This document shows, one piece after another, positions 44,820 through 53,560 of a stretch of 64,000 bases of DNA. Every line of letters begins with the position of its first letter. Position 1 is the stretch's first letter. A program made the position numbers and the translations under genes. Source of the stretch: Chenggangzhangella methanolivorans (lineage in GTDB: Bacteria; Pseudomonadota; Alphaproteobacteria; Rhizobiales; Methylopilaceae); the NCBI RefSeq assembly GCF_019797865.1, contig NZ_CP081869.1, forward strand, positions 992,001-1,056,000. Direction: 5' to 3'. The notes under the pieces were generated by a model that saw only the letters and a list, made by a program, of their open reading frames with translations, ran no database searches and was not told the DNA's origin.

Positions 44820-45975
44820 TTACTGACCAGATGCTATTGTTGACATGATCTCACGCGCGGCGAAGTATTTCGGGTGCGACGTATCGGGAACTTCCTCGAT
44901 CGCACCAACACTCTTTACAATATCAATGTTATTTTGCGCCGCCCTATACGTAATGCTCAAAAACACAGCAAGCTGCGGGTGGTGAATACCGGATTGATGA
45001 ACAGGTAGTCCACTATTTTCAAGAGAAGCGCGGACCGTCCGGCTTCTTGAAGATTTTTCCTGTATCGCTCCCGCAGCGCGAACAGCGTATTTGCAGTTTC
45101 GATCGTCTGCTTGCACGTTTCTTCGACCGCCTCGAGGAAAAAGACGATCCAGTCCGTCCATCGGCCCGCTTGGGAGACGAGGAGCATTCGGTCGATGTAG
45201 TCGTCTTTCCGGGCCTCGAGATAGGGGCTCATGAACAACGCCGGATGACTGAGCGTCTTCCGGTCGACCAGGACGATCGGGATAAGAATGCGGCCGACGC
45301 GTCCGTTGCCGTCGGCGAACGGATGAATGGTCTCGAACTGATAGTGGATGAGCGCTGCGTCGAGCAGCGCGGGAAGCGCCTGGCGGTCTTCCCGCTGAAT
45401 ATAGAGTTCGAGCGCATGCATCCGATCGCGAGCGATCTGGGCGGCGGCGGGACGAATCGCGCGTTCTTGATCGAAGCTGAGCCGATCCAGTTCTGGCTGG
45501 ACTTGAACTCGCCGGCTTCAGCCGCGGCGCCGCGGCCCCGGCCGACGCCCTTGAGAAGATCGGCGTGGGCCGACTTGATCGTTCTCAGGCACAGAGGCAG
45601 TTCGTCGAGGCTCTTGATGGCGTTGCGAAGCGCCCTTGCATAGTTGTGGACCTCGCGCGTGTCGGCCGTCTGTCTGGCGCCCTCGAATCCCGCCTCGGCG
45701 AGCAACAAGGCGTCGACTGTCGTGTATGTGCCTTCCATGCTCGACGAGGTGAGCGCTTCCCGCGCCTCGAGCGGCCGGATGAGCAGATAGGGATCGGGCA
45801 ACGTCGTCATGACGCCGTTGAGCTGGCCGAGCGCCTGCGTGGCCTGCGTCAGCGGCACGAGAAGAGCTGACAGATCGAGTTCCGGGGGCAGATCATGCGG
45901 CACGAAGGCGAACTGTCCGCCGATCGTGGGCGCGAGCGAACCCGCCGGTGAAGACCCGAAAGCCGTTTTGTCCAT
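44820..45975 (-). CDS. Fic-family AMP-transferase with N-terminal inhibitory helix (two frameshifts)
   Basis: About 385 residues. N-terminal Fic_N part: YLLIRPLEAREALTSSSMEG, where SSSMEG fits the inhibitory (S/T)xxxE(G/N) motif, so a class II, self-inhibited Fic protein. The catalytic motif HPFADGNGRVGR matches HxFx(D/E)GNGRxxR with His, Asp and both Arg. The C-terminal part (MSPYLEARKDDYIDRMLLVS then VFFLEAVEETCKQTIETAN) and a winged-helix-like end complete the layout. Breaks lie near 45450 and 44978. It sits between glyQ and glyS on the same strand; GC content, most visibly over the last 200 bases, is lower than its neighbours, suggesting acquisition. Target protein is unknown. Confidence 0.87.
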
Positions 45976-46099
45976 CGGTGCAAAACTGCGCCCGCGTTTG
46001 ATACCAAACCGGCGTTTTCGAGAATTCTTCGCCGAACTTATGTCGCTGGGTGCAATTAGCACCATTGATTTTATACGAGAAGCCGCTTTCGTATAAAAC

Positions 46100-47031
46100 T
46101 TACGCCGCCGCGCCGCCGGATTCCGTCTTGAGCCATGCGGCGCCGCAGGCCTTCGCCAGTTCGCGGACGCGCAGGATGTAGCTCTGGCGCTCGGTCACCG
46201 AGATCACGCCGCGGGCGTCGAGCAGGTTGAAGGCGTGGGAGGCCTTGATGCACTGGTCGTAGGCCGGCATCGCCATGAGGTGGCGTCCCTCGGCCTCGCC
46301 CGCCTTCAGCAGCGCCTCGCATTCGCCTTCGGCGTCGCGGAAATGGCGCTTCAGCAGCTCGACGTCGGCGTGCTCGAAGTTGAAGCGGGAGTATTCCTGC
46401 TCGGCCTGTCTAAAGACGTCGCCATAGGTGATCTTGTCGGCGCCGTCCTGGCCGTTGAAGTTGAGGTCGAAGCCGCGGTCGACGCCCTGGATGTACATTG
46501 CGAGGCGCTCGAGCCCGTAGGTGAGCTCGCCCGAGACCGGCGAGCAGTCGACCCCCGCGACCTGCTGGAAATAGGTGAACTGGCTCACCTCCATGCCGTC
46601 GCACCAGCATTCCCAGCCGAGGCCCCAGGCGCCCAGCGTGGGGCTCTCCCAGTCGTCCTCGACGAAGCGCACGTCGTGCAGGCTCTGGTCGAGGCCGATG
46701 GCCTTCAGGCTCTCCAGATAGAGCTCCTGCAGGTTCTCCGGACTCGGCTTCAGGATGACCTGGAACTGGTAGTAGTGCTGGAACCGGTTGGGGTTCTCGC
46801 CGTAGCGCCCGTCCTTCGGGCGCCGCGAGGGCTGCACATAGGCGGCCTTCCAGGGGCGCGGGCCGAGCGCGCGCAGCGTCGTGGCCGGATGGAAGGTGCC
46901 GGCGCCGACCTCCATGTCGTAGGGCTGCAGGATGACGCAGCCCTGCGCGGCCCAGAACCGCTGCAGGGTGAGGATGAGCCCTGGAACGAGCGGGCGGGGC
47001 TCAGCGGGTCGTCGGTCATGGAAAAGGTCAT
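46100..47031 (-). CDS. glyQ: Glycyl-tRNA synthetase alpha subunit (one frameshift)
   Basis: Catalytic subunit for glycine activation. From ATG 47031 ([18 protein letters not shown]; the internal ATG at 47019 is equally plausible), one C is missing near 46979 before [13 protein letters not shown]; the rest is canonical: [60 protein letters not shown] and [20 protein letters not shown]. Corrected length is about 310 residues, normal for GlyQ. The Fic gene lies 124 bases downstream. Confidence 0.94.
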
Positions 47032-47131
47032 CGGGTCCGGGCGCGGAAGGCGCGCGGACGCTAGTTGCGGCGCCCGGGAGGGTCAAGCCGCCGGCCGAAC
47101 GCGTCGGCCGGCGGGCGATGCGGCGAGGCGA

Positions 47132-47782
47132 TCACATCGCGTCGTCGTCGTCGTCGTCGTCCTCATCGTCGTCGTCGGCGGCCGGATCGGCGGGCTTGGA
47201 CGCGGCGCCGGCGGCCGGCGCGGGCTTGGAGGCGTCCGTCTTCGGCGCGTCGGTCTTCGGGGCCTCGGTCTTGGGAGCCTCGGTCTTGGGGCCTCCGACT
47301 TCGGCTGCTCGGTCGCGGCCTCGTCGTCCTTCTTCTTGCCCTTCTTGTCGTCGTCCTTCTTGCCGCGGCGCTCGGCGAAGGCGTCGATCTCGGCCTTGCT
47401 CACCTTGCCGTCGTCGTCCTTGTCGGCCTTCTTGAACCAGCCCGGCGCCCGCACGCCCTCGGCCTCGGTGATCTTGCCGTCGTCGTTGCGGTCGAGGCGC
47501 TTGAGGCGCTTCTCGGCGCGCTCCTTGGCCTTGTCGTTCTTCTGGGCGGCCTTCTCGACGAAGGCCTTCCACTCCTCGGCGTCGATCACGCCGTCGTTGT
47601 TCTTGTCGACGCGCTTGAAGAACTTCTGGGCCTGGCCCTTGGCCTCCTCGGCGTCGACCACGCCGTCATTGTTCTTGTCCAGCCGTTCGAACGCCTTGGC
47701 CGGGCCTTGGCGTTCTGGGCGAACGCCGTGGGGGCGCGAGGGCCGCGCCGAGCGCGAAGGCCGCGAGGATGGCGAAACGCAT
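47132..47782 (-). CDS. Exported EF-hand protein with acidic tail (about three frameshifts)
   Basis: About 217 residues. Signal peptide from ATG 47782 (MRFAILAAFALGAALA, then PTAFAQNA after a lesion near 47738). Four EF-hand loops follow: RLDKNNDGVVDAEE, RVDKNNDGVIDAEE, RLDRNDDGKITEAE, KADKDDDGKVSKAE, each with Asp at positions 1, 3 and 5 and a final Glu. After a lesion near 47296 the tail is PKTEAPKTEAPKTDAPKTD repeats, an Ala/Pro stretch and a poly-Asp end (DDDDEDDDDDDDAM). Further lesion near 47702. Probably periplasmic calcium binding; exact role unknown. Confidence 0.82.
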
Positions 47783-47835
47783 GGTGGTTTAAGTCTCCTT
47801 GTGGAAGGCGTCGTAGGGCCGGCGACGGCGCGAGG

Positions 47836-48025
47836 TCACTCGGGGCGCCACTCGCCGCTTGTCGGATCTTTCTTGAGCGTCGGGCGCGCCGTGCGGTCGC
47901 GGGCGGGCGTCGGCGCGCTCGGCCTCGTCGAGGCGGGCGTTGACGCGCGCCCATTCGCGCTTCAGCGCCTTCGCGCCGAACAGGGCGCCGGCGGCCGCGG
48001 CGGCGAGAACGATCAAGGGCGGCAT
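47836..48025 (-). CDS. Small membrane-anchored hypothetical protein (one frameshift)
   Basis: About 63 residues: one N-terminal transmembrane helix (PPLIVLAAAAAGALFGAKAL), KREWARVNARLDEAERADAR, then, after a lesion near 47905, RDRTARPTLKKDPTSGEWRP and a stop at 47836. The second half is a conserved-looking 'TLKKDPxSGEWRP' tail found in small Rhizobiales proteins. Function unknown. Confidence 0.65.
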
Positions 48026-48108
48026 TCGCTTGGGCTCCAGGGCGTTTCGTCAACGGGGTGAGAGTCGGCGGCGATGGTGGCGCGCTCATGACGGCCCGAG
48101 CGCTTCCG

Positions 48109-48991
48109 CTAAAGCCCGAACCGCGCCCAGAGCGCGCGCGCCTCGAGCGTGGAGACGGCGTCCTCGGCGAGGCCGGCGGCGAGCGAGGTCAGTTCGGCCC
48201 CCTGCCCGCCCCGGCCGGTCAGCCGCTTTCAGCAGCGAGACCTTGGGCGTCATCGGGCGGAGTTCGACCTTGTCGCCCCAGCGCTCGCGCATGGTCTTGC
48301 GCACGTCGCCGAGCCGGTCGACGAGGGCCGAGCGTCAGACCGGTCTGCCCCGTCCAGAACGCGCCGGTGAAAAGGTCCGGGTCTTCCGCCAGCGCCTTGC
48401 CACGGCGCTCCTTCACGAGGGCGATGAAAAGCTCGTGAATCTCGCGCTGGAGATCCTTCAGCCGCTCGACCTCCTCGGCCTTCTCCGGGCTGAACGGATC
48501 GAGGATCGCCTTGTTCTCGCCCGAGGTGTAGAGCCGGCGCTCGATCGACAGCGCTCGATCGCGCGGTCGAAGCCGAAGCCCGCCGACACCACGCCGATCG
48601 ACCCGACGATCGAGGCCGGATCGGCGACGATCTCGTCGGCCGCGCAGGCGATCATGTAGCCGCCCGAGGCCGCCGCGTCCTCGACGAAGGCCGCGACGCC
48701 GATGTCGTGCTCCTCCGCGAGCTCACGGATCCGGGCGTAGATCAGATGCGCCTGCGCCGCCGAGCCGCCGGCGAGTTGACGATCAGCGCGACTTCTTTCG
48801 CGCCCTTGGTCTTGAACGCTTTTTCGAGCGGGCCGGCCACGGAGGCGAGCGTCAGAGCGGGCTTGAACGGCGTGCCGATCCCGATCGCGCCCTGCAGCCG
48901 CACCACCGGCACGACGGGTCGTCTTTGCTTAACCATGACGGGAGATAGGGGCTGAGTTTTTCGCGCAGGGAGATGTCTCTGGGTGCGTTCA
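48109..48991 (-). CDS. sppA: Signal peptide peptidase SppA, S49 family (five or more frameshifts)
   Basis: Membrane serine protease that degrades cleaved signal peptides. Pieces in order: MNAPRDISLREKLSPYLPSW, VVPVVRLQGAIGIGTPFKPA, VALIVNSP, AHLIYARIRELAEEHDIGVA, VEDAAASGGYMIACAADEIV (nucleophile Ser in ASGGY), SIVGSIGVVSAGFGFD, RRLYTSGENKAILDPFSPEK (catalytic Lys in SGENK), ALVKERRGKALAEDPDLFTG, LVDRLGDVRKTMRERWGDKV and the end GLAEDAVSTLEARALWARFG. Breaks lie near 48918, 48775, 48557, 48335 and 48222. Corrected length is about 295 residues. The density of lesions is the highest in the window. Confidence 0.82.
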
Positions 48992-49213
48992 TGGGCTCAG
49001 GAGATAGCGTCGGCGCCTGCCGGCGTCACGGGGCGACCAGAGGCGATGAACGCCTGTTGAACGACCCGCTCGGCGCCGGTTCAGACGACGGCCGCTAGCC
49101 TCCAGATCAATTGGGCCCCGTTTTCGCCTTCGCAAGGTGCGGAGGGGGGAACGACGACCGGGCGGACAACGATCCCGCCGCCGTCCCACGGGCGCCTTGG
49201 AGAGAGCCACGTC

Positions 49214-49498
49214 ATGGTCCGCAATTACGTTCTCGGCGCCGCTCTCGCGGCCGGCGCTTTCGCCCTCGCCCCCGGCGCCGCCTCCGCCGCCCCGGTCTCC
49301 GTCGGCGTGACGCTCGACACTGCCCACGCCCAGATCATGCCGGTCGGCTACTATCGCCGCGGCTGGGGCTATCGCCGCGCCGGCTGGGGCTATCGTGGCG
49401 GCTATCGCGGCCCGCGCGTCGGCGTGGTGATCGCGCCGCGCGTGGTCTATGGCCGCCGCTGCTGGATCAACAAGCGCGGCTATCGCGTCTGCCGCTGA
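49214..49498 (+). CDS. Small secreted Tyr/Arg/Gly-rich protein
   Basis: 94 residues. Signal peptide (residues 1-26: VLGAALAAGAFALAPGAASA), a short linker, then RRGWGYRRAGWGYRGGYRGP and a basic end with two Cys (GRRCWINKRGYRVCR). Such short proteins with GWGYR-type repeats are common in Rhizobiales; function is unknown. GGAGAG lies 11 bases before the ATG. A terminator hairpin follows. Its last 85 bases are duplicated at 49717-49801. Confidence 0.78.
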   Translation: MVRNYVLGAALAAGAFALAPGAASAAPVSVGVTLDTAHAQIMPVGYYRRGWGYRRAGWGYRGGYRGPRVGVVIAPRVVYGRRCWINKRGYRVCR

Positions 49499-49520
49499 TC
49501 TCGCTCGGCCACGCATGCGC

Positions 49521-49554
49521 AAGGGTCGGCGTCCGAAAGGGCGCCGGCCCTTTT
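49521..49554 (+). terminator. Terminator after the small secreted protein gene
   Basis: AAGGGTCGGCG pairs with CGCCGGCCCTT (one G-U pair) and is followed by TTTT. It lies between convergent genes and may act in both directions. Confidence 0.75.
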
Positions 49555-49567
49555 CCGTGTCCGCTCA

Positions 49568-49801
49568 GCCGGTCAGCTCCACGACGCTCTCGCCGCGCTG
49601 GGCGGCGTCCGCCTCGGGCGTGAAACGGCCGTCCGGCCCGTGGAGGGCGAACGGCGCGAGCAAACCGAGCGGCCCGCGTCCGCCCTTGCGGCCCGCGACC
49701 AGCAGCCTCGCGGCCGGCGCGTCGGCGTGGTGATCGCGCCGCGCGTGGTCTATGGCCGCCGCTGCTGGATCAACAAGCGCGGCTATCGCGTCTGCCGCTG
49801 A
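49568..49801. pseudogene. Duplicated gene ends (truncated copies)
   Basis: Between the two units lies a second copy of the last 49 codons or so of the methyltransferase gene (49568-49716, minus strand) joined to a second copy of the last 28 codons of the small secreted protein gene (49717-49801, plus strand). Neither copy has a start, so both are non-functional by-products of the tandem duplication. Confidence 0.75.
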
Positions 49802-49823
49802 TCTCGCTCGGCCACGCATGCGC

Positions 49824-49857
49824 AAGGGTCGGCGTCCGAAAGGGCGCCGGCCCTTTT
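49824..49857. terminator. Duplicated terminator hairpin
   Basis: Second copy, identical to 49521-49554, now lying directly behind the intact methyltransferase gene on its 3' side. Confidence 0.7.
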
Positions 49858-49867
49858 CCGTGTCCGC

Positions 49868-50622
49868 TCAGCCGGTCAGCTCCACGACGCTCTCGCCGCG
49901 CTGGGCGGCGTCCGCCTCGGGCGTGAAACGGCCGTCCGGCCCGTGGAGGGCGAACGGCGCGAGCAAACCGAGCGGCCCGCGTCCGCCCTTGCGGCCCGCG
50001 ACCAGCAGCCTCGCGGCCGGCGCGTCGGCGCGCGGCTGGATCGGCTTGATCCGGAGGTCGCCGAAGCCGCGCCCGAGCCCGGACAGGATGTCGCCGAGCG
50101 CCTGCGGACGGTGGATCGCGACGAACGCGCCGCCGGGCCTCAGCACCCTCAGGGCAGCCTCGGCCCATTGCGCGAACAGGCCGTCGTCCTGATGCGCGAG
50201 CGCCTTCGCCGGATCGGGCGAAGCGCGAAAGCGAAGCGTCGTCGAAGGGCGGGTTCGCCGCGACGAGGTCGAAGGCGCCCTCGGCGATCCTGCGGCGCGC
50301 CGGCCGGCAGAGATCCGCGACGTCGCAGACGCAGGATCTCGCCGCCTCCGCAAGGCCGTTGCGCGCCGCGTTCTGGGACGCGATCGCCGCGAGCGTCGGG
50401 TCGATCTCGACCAGCGCGACCCTCGCCGCGCCCGTCGCCGCGAGGCCGAGCCCGACCGGGCCGACGCCTGCCCCGAAATCCGCGACCACGGCGCCCTCGA
50501 CCATCAGCGAGCGCGCGGCCGCGACCAGCAGCGCGGCGTCGCCGCCGAAGCGGTGTCGCGTCGGGCTGGAGCAGGCGCAGCCGCCCGCCCAGAAATCCGT
50601 CGTCGCTGACCTCTTCGTTCAT
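49868..50622 (-). CDS. tRNA1(Val) adenine-N6 methyltransferase-like protein (two frameshifts)
   Basis: About 251 residues. ATG 50622 gives MNEEVSDDGFLGGRLRLLQP; a lesion near 50555 follows, then SLMVEGAVVADFGAGVGPVG (SAM-binding motif I), ALVEIDPTLAAIASQNAARN, DLVAANPPFDDASLSRF with the NPPF motif of N6-adenine methyltransferases, a lesion near 50217, and QDDGLFAQWAEAALRVLRPG to the end at 49868. This is the TrmN6/YfiC type. It contains at 50020-50030 the 11-base string used by the tandem duplication. Confidence 0.83.
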
Positions 50623-50645
50623 GACGCCTCGCCGGGCCTATCCGA

Positions 50646-50876
50646 TCACGGGGTCTCGGGCCTGAGCTCATGCGCGATCCCGCGCTCGCCGAGCGCCTTG
50701 CGCGCCTCCGCCGCGTCCGCTTCCGGCACCAGCACGCGGGCCGCCAGAATCCCGAGCGAGCCCTCCAGCACGCTCATGTTGTTGTCCACCACGATGAACT
50801 CGATCCCCTCGTCCTCGAGCGCCGCGCGCACGAAGGAGAGCAGGACGAGGTCGTTGGTGCGGATCAGCTCATGCAC
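50646..50876 (-). CDS. DUF2007-type putative signal-transducing protein
   Basis: 76 residues. MHELIRTNDLVLLSFVRAAL, EDEGIEFIVVDNNMSVLEGS and LGILAARVLVPEADAAEARK form the compact alpha/beta DUF2007 fold, named after a resemblance to signal-transducing proteins; its role is not established. It lies 23 bases upstream of the methyltransferase on the same strand, a pairing frequent in Rhizobiales. Confidence 0.8.
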   Translation of the reverse strand: MHELIRTNDLVLLSFVRAALEDEGIEFIVVDNNMSVLEGSLGILAARVLVPEADAAEARKALGERGIAHELRPETP

Positions 50877-51220
50877 GGCGAGGCGGCCTTTCGCGGCGGG
50901 TCGGGAAACGTGGTTAGCAAAGCTTCATCGATAAGGCGAAAAAGGCCCCATATCGGCCCAACTTCGGCCCGCCGACGCAGGCATTTAGATCGCCGTCGCC
51001 GCATGAAGTCGAGGGAGCCCAAAATGCGAACCGAGCTCGCCGCCCTGCTGTTCGCCCTGCTCCTCCTCGTGCTCGCCTCCGAAAAGCTGCTCGCCGCCCG
51101 CGCGCTGATCGGCGGCTGACGCGGGCCCCAGCTCCGCCCCCTCCTTTCCGGCTTGCTCCTTGATGGGGCGGTCGATACGGTCCGGCCCTCGTGAGGGCCG
51201 GCCTGAAGGAGCGGCGAGGT
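50877..51220. other. Divergent gap between DUF2007 and the polyprenyl synthase gene
   Basis: 344 bases. AT-rich patch at 50915-50960 (CAAAGCTTCATCGATAAGG) probably holds the promoters. The only candidate gene is a 31-residue membrane peptide at 51024-51119. Confidence 0.5.
51024..51119 (+). CDS. Candidate 31-residue membrane peptide
   Basis: MRTELAALLFALLLLVLASE followed by KLLAARALIGG: one hydrophobic helix flanked by charged residues. GAGGGAG lies 7 bases before the ATG; an in-frame ATG at 51003 is an alternative. Codon use looks normal. Too short for firm support. Confidence 0.35.
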   Translation: MRTELAALLFALLLLVLASEKLLAARALIGG

Positions 51221-52243
51221 TTGGGCGTAGTCGCATCATTTGAGAAGCGTCCGCCGGCGGACGGCGCCGCGGGCATCGAGCCGCTGGTCGCGCTCGTCGC
51301 GCCGGGCATGGAGCGCGTCAACGCCTTCATCCTGTCGCGCACCGGCTCGAGCGTGACGATGATCCCCGAGGTCGCCAACCACCTGATCTCCTCGGGCGGA
51401 AAACGCCTGCGGCCGATGCTGACGCTCGCGACCGCCTCGCTCTGCGGCTATGAGGGCGACGGCGACGTGCGCCTCGCCGCGGCCGTCGAATTCATGCACA
51501 CCGCCACGCTCCTCCACGACGACGTCGTCGACGACAGCGACATGCGGCGCGGCAAGCTCGCGGCCAGAAAACTCTGGGGCAACGAGGCGAGCGTCCTGGT
51601 CGGCGACTTCCTGCTCGGCCAGGCCTTCAAGATGATGGTCGAGGTCGGCAGCCTCGAGGCGCTGCGCATTCTCTCCGAAGCCGCCGCCGTCATCGCCGAA
51701 GGCGAGGTGATGCAGCTCTCCGCCGCCAAGAACACCGCGACGACCGAGGACGACTATCTCGCGGTGGTGCGCGGCAAGACCGCCGAACTCTTCGCGGCCG
51801 CCTGCGAGGTCGGGCCGGTGATCGCCGGCCGCCCGAAGGAGGAGCAGGCCGCCGCCCGCTCCTACGGCATGAATCTCGGCGTCGCGTTCCAGCTCGTCGA
51901 CGACGCGCTCGACTATGGCGGGCGCGAAGCCAAGCTCGGCAAGAAGGTCGGCGACGATTTTCGCGAGGGCAAGATCACGCTGCCCGTCGTGCTGGCCTAT
52001 CGCCGGGGAGACGCGCAGGAGCGGGCCTTCTGGAAGCGCACGCTCGAAAACGGCGAGGCCGACGACGCCGATCTCCAGGAGGCGATCCGCCTTCTCGGCA
52101 AGCACGGCGCGATCGACGACACGATCGCGCGCGCGCGCCATTACGGCGCGATCGCCCGCGACGCGCTCGGCCTCTTCCGCGAGAAGCCGGAGGCCCGCGC
52201 GCTGATCGACGTGGTCGAGTTCGTCACCGCCCGCGCGCATTGA
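51221..52243 (+). CDS. Long-chain polyprenyl diphosphate synthase (ubiquinone side chain)
   Basis: Adds isopentenyl units to make the octa- or decaprenyl tail of ubiquinone. About 340 residues. I use TTG 51221 (product MGVVASFEKRPPAD) with AAGGAG nine bases upstream; GTG at 51191 is the longer alternative. Motifs: SSGGKRLRPMLTLATASL, first Asp-rich motif LLHDDVVDDSDMRRGK, GNEASVLVGDFLLGQAFKMM, KTAELFAAACEVG, and second Asp-rich motif FQLVDDALDYGGREAKLGKK. Chain length cannot be read from the sequence. Confidence 0.92.
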   Translation: MGVVASFEKRPPADGAAGIEPLVALVAPGMERVNAFILSRTGSSVTMIPEVANHLISSGGKRLRPMLTLATASLCGYEGDGDVRLAAAVEFMHTATLLHDDVVDDSDMRRGKLAARKLWGNEASVLVGDFLLGQAFKMMVEVGSLEALRILSEAAAVIAEGEVMQLSAAKNTATTEDDYLAVVRGKTAELFAAACEVGPVIAGRPKEEQAAARSYGMNLGVAFQLVDDALDYGGREAKLGKKVGDDFREGKITLPVVLAYRRGDAQERAFWKRTLENGEADDADLQEAIRLLGKHGAIDDTIARARHYGAIARDALGLFREKPEARALIDVVEFVTARAH

Positions 52244-52315
52244 GGGCGATGGACGTCACCCCGGGCGGCCGAAGCCGGGCCGGGATCGCGCGCCGACAGA
52301 GCGCCTGAACCTCCG

Positions 52316-52415
52316 CCGTCATCCCAGGGCTTGACCCGGGAGCCGGAAACGCGGACGTCAGCGAAACCGCGCGAGCCTCGCGGCTCCGGATCCGGGCTCT
52401 TCGGCCAGGATGACC
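52316..52415. repeat. Palindromic intergenic repeat, family B degenerate copy
   Basis: CCGTCATCCCAGGGCTTGAC at the left and CTCTTCGGCCAGGATGACC at the right match the ends of the family B elements with several changes. It lies between the synthase and the small regulator-like gene. Confidence 0.6.
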
Positions 52416-52451
52416 GGCGCAGGCTCGCGCGCTTCGAGAAAGAGACGCCCC

Positions 52452-52727
52452 ATGACGCCCGCCGAATATCGCGCCGCCCTCCAGGAGGTCGGCCTGTCGC
52501 TCGCCTCCGCCAGCAAGTTCTTCCAGACCGACGAGCGCACCACGCGCCGCTGGGCGAGCGACGAGGACCGCAAGGACGCGCCCCGCGCCGTCGCCATGAC
52601 GCTGCGGCTGATGGCGAAATACGGCCTCACGCCCAACGACGTCACGCTGATGATGCATGAGGCCGAAGAGGCCGCCGACCAGGCGGAAGGCGCGGGCCAA
52701 GAACCGGCCGAAGACGCCAAGGGCTGA
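52452..52727 (+). CDS. Small helix-turn-helix-like protein
   Basis: 91 residues. The first 50 residues (TPAEYRAALQEVGLSLASAS then KFFQTDERTTRRWASDE) look like a short helix-turn-helix of the kind seen in YdaS-like or phage-type regulators: Q/S-rich recognition helix followed by RRW. The end is Ala/Glu-rich. The ATG at 52452 is preferred to 52410 because of family-like length. Possible DNA-binding role, not confirmed. Confidence 0.6.
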   Translation: MTPAEYRAALQEVGLSLASASKFFQTDERTTRRWASDEDRKDAPRAVAMTLRLMAKYGLTPNDVTLMMHEAEEAADQAEGAGQEPAEDAKG

Positions 52728-52748
52728 GGTCTCCCGCGCCTCCTCCGC

Positions 52749-52773
52749 TCCCCTCCCCGCCAGGGGGAGGGGA
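52749..52773 (+). terminator. Hairpin after the small HTH-like gene
   Basis: TCCCCTCCCC, GCCAG loop, GGGGAGGGGA: perfect ten-base stem, 22 bases after the stop; no T run. Confidence 0.5.
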
Positions 52774-52838
52774 AGTCCCGCACAGGGTGTCCTTCCGGCC
52801 AACGGAGCGCTAAACCGCCCTTCCCGCCGGAGTTCCGC

Positions 52839-53560
52839 ATGCCCTCCCCCTCGCCCATGCGCGCCGACGATGCGCCAAGCCCCGTGCTGCGCGGCCTGAA
52901 GGACAGCCTGCCGGTCGTCACCGCCATGGCGCCCTTCGGCATGCTGTTCGGCGCGCTCGGCGTCGCGAACGGCCTCACGCCGCTCGAGGCGACGCTCATG
53001 AGCGCCGCGGTGCTCGGCGGCGCGAGCCAGATGGGGGCGTCGAGCTCTTCGGCCAAAAAGCCCATCCGGCGCTGATCGTGCTCGCGATCTTCGCCGTGAA
53101 CTTCCGCCACGTGCTCTATTCGGCCGCGATCGGCCGGCGCATCGCGCACTGGCCGAAGCTCCGGCAAGCCGCCGCCTTCTTCCTGCTGACCGACCCGGTC
53201 TATGCGGAAGGAGAGCGCAAGGCCGGCGCGGGGCTTCCGGTCGAGCCCGGCTGGTATTTCGCCATGGGCCTCTCGCTCTGGGCCTGCTGGACGGCGCAGA
53301 CGGCGGTCGGCGCCGCGTTCGGCGGGCTGATCAAGGACCCGCACGCGCTCGGCCTCGACTTCCTGCTGCCGATCTACTTCCTCGGCCTCGTGATGGGCTT
53401 TCGCGACCGCCCGCTCTGGGGGCCGGTGATGCTTGCAAGCGCCGCCGCCTCGATGCTCGCCTACAGATATGTCGGCTCGCCCTGGCACGTCTCGATCGGG
53501 GGCCTGGCCGGCGTCGCGCTCGCCGCGCTCTGGCCTCCCCGCAAGGACGGCGCGCGATGA
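52839..53560 (+). CDS. azlC: AzlC-family branched-chain amino acid exporter, large subunit (one frameshift)
   Basis: About 240 residues with several membrane helices. MRADDAPSPVLRGLKDSLPV, TAMAPFGMLFGALGVANGLT, MSAAVLGGASQM, then a lesion near 53033-53037, and LFGQKAHPALIVLAIFAVNF, RHVLYSAAIGRRIAHWPKLR, FFLLTDPVYAEGERKAGAGL. The RHVLYSA and LTDPVYA segments are family signatures. azlD overlaps its stop by four bases, as usual for this two-component exporter. Confidence 0.88.

Larger units (their letters stand above)
49414..50019. repeat. 303-bp tandem duplication
   Basis: Units 49414-49716 and 49717-50019 are identical as far as I compared them by eye. Each contains the 3' end of the small secreted protein gene, the intergenic terminator and the 3' end of the methyltransferase gene. 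The 11-base string GCGCGTCGGCG starts both units and recurs at 50020-50030, in the methyltransferase gene, so the duplication can be explained by recombination between two pre-existing 11-base identities. Confidence 0.9.

Noticed and set aside
46235..48061. Plus-strand open frame of 608 codons with runs of Val, Ser and Leu
   Set aside because: Antisense shadow of glyQ and the EF-hand gene; the hydrophobic runs come from the complement of poly-Asp and EF-hand codons.
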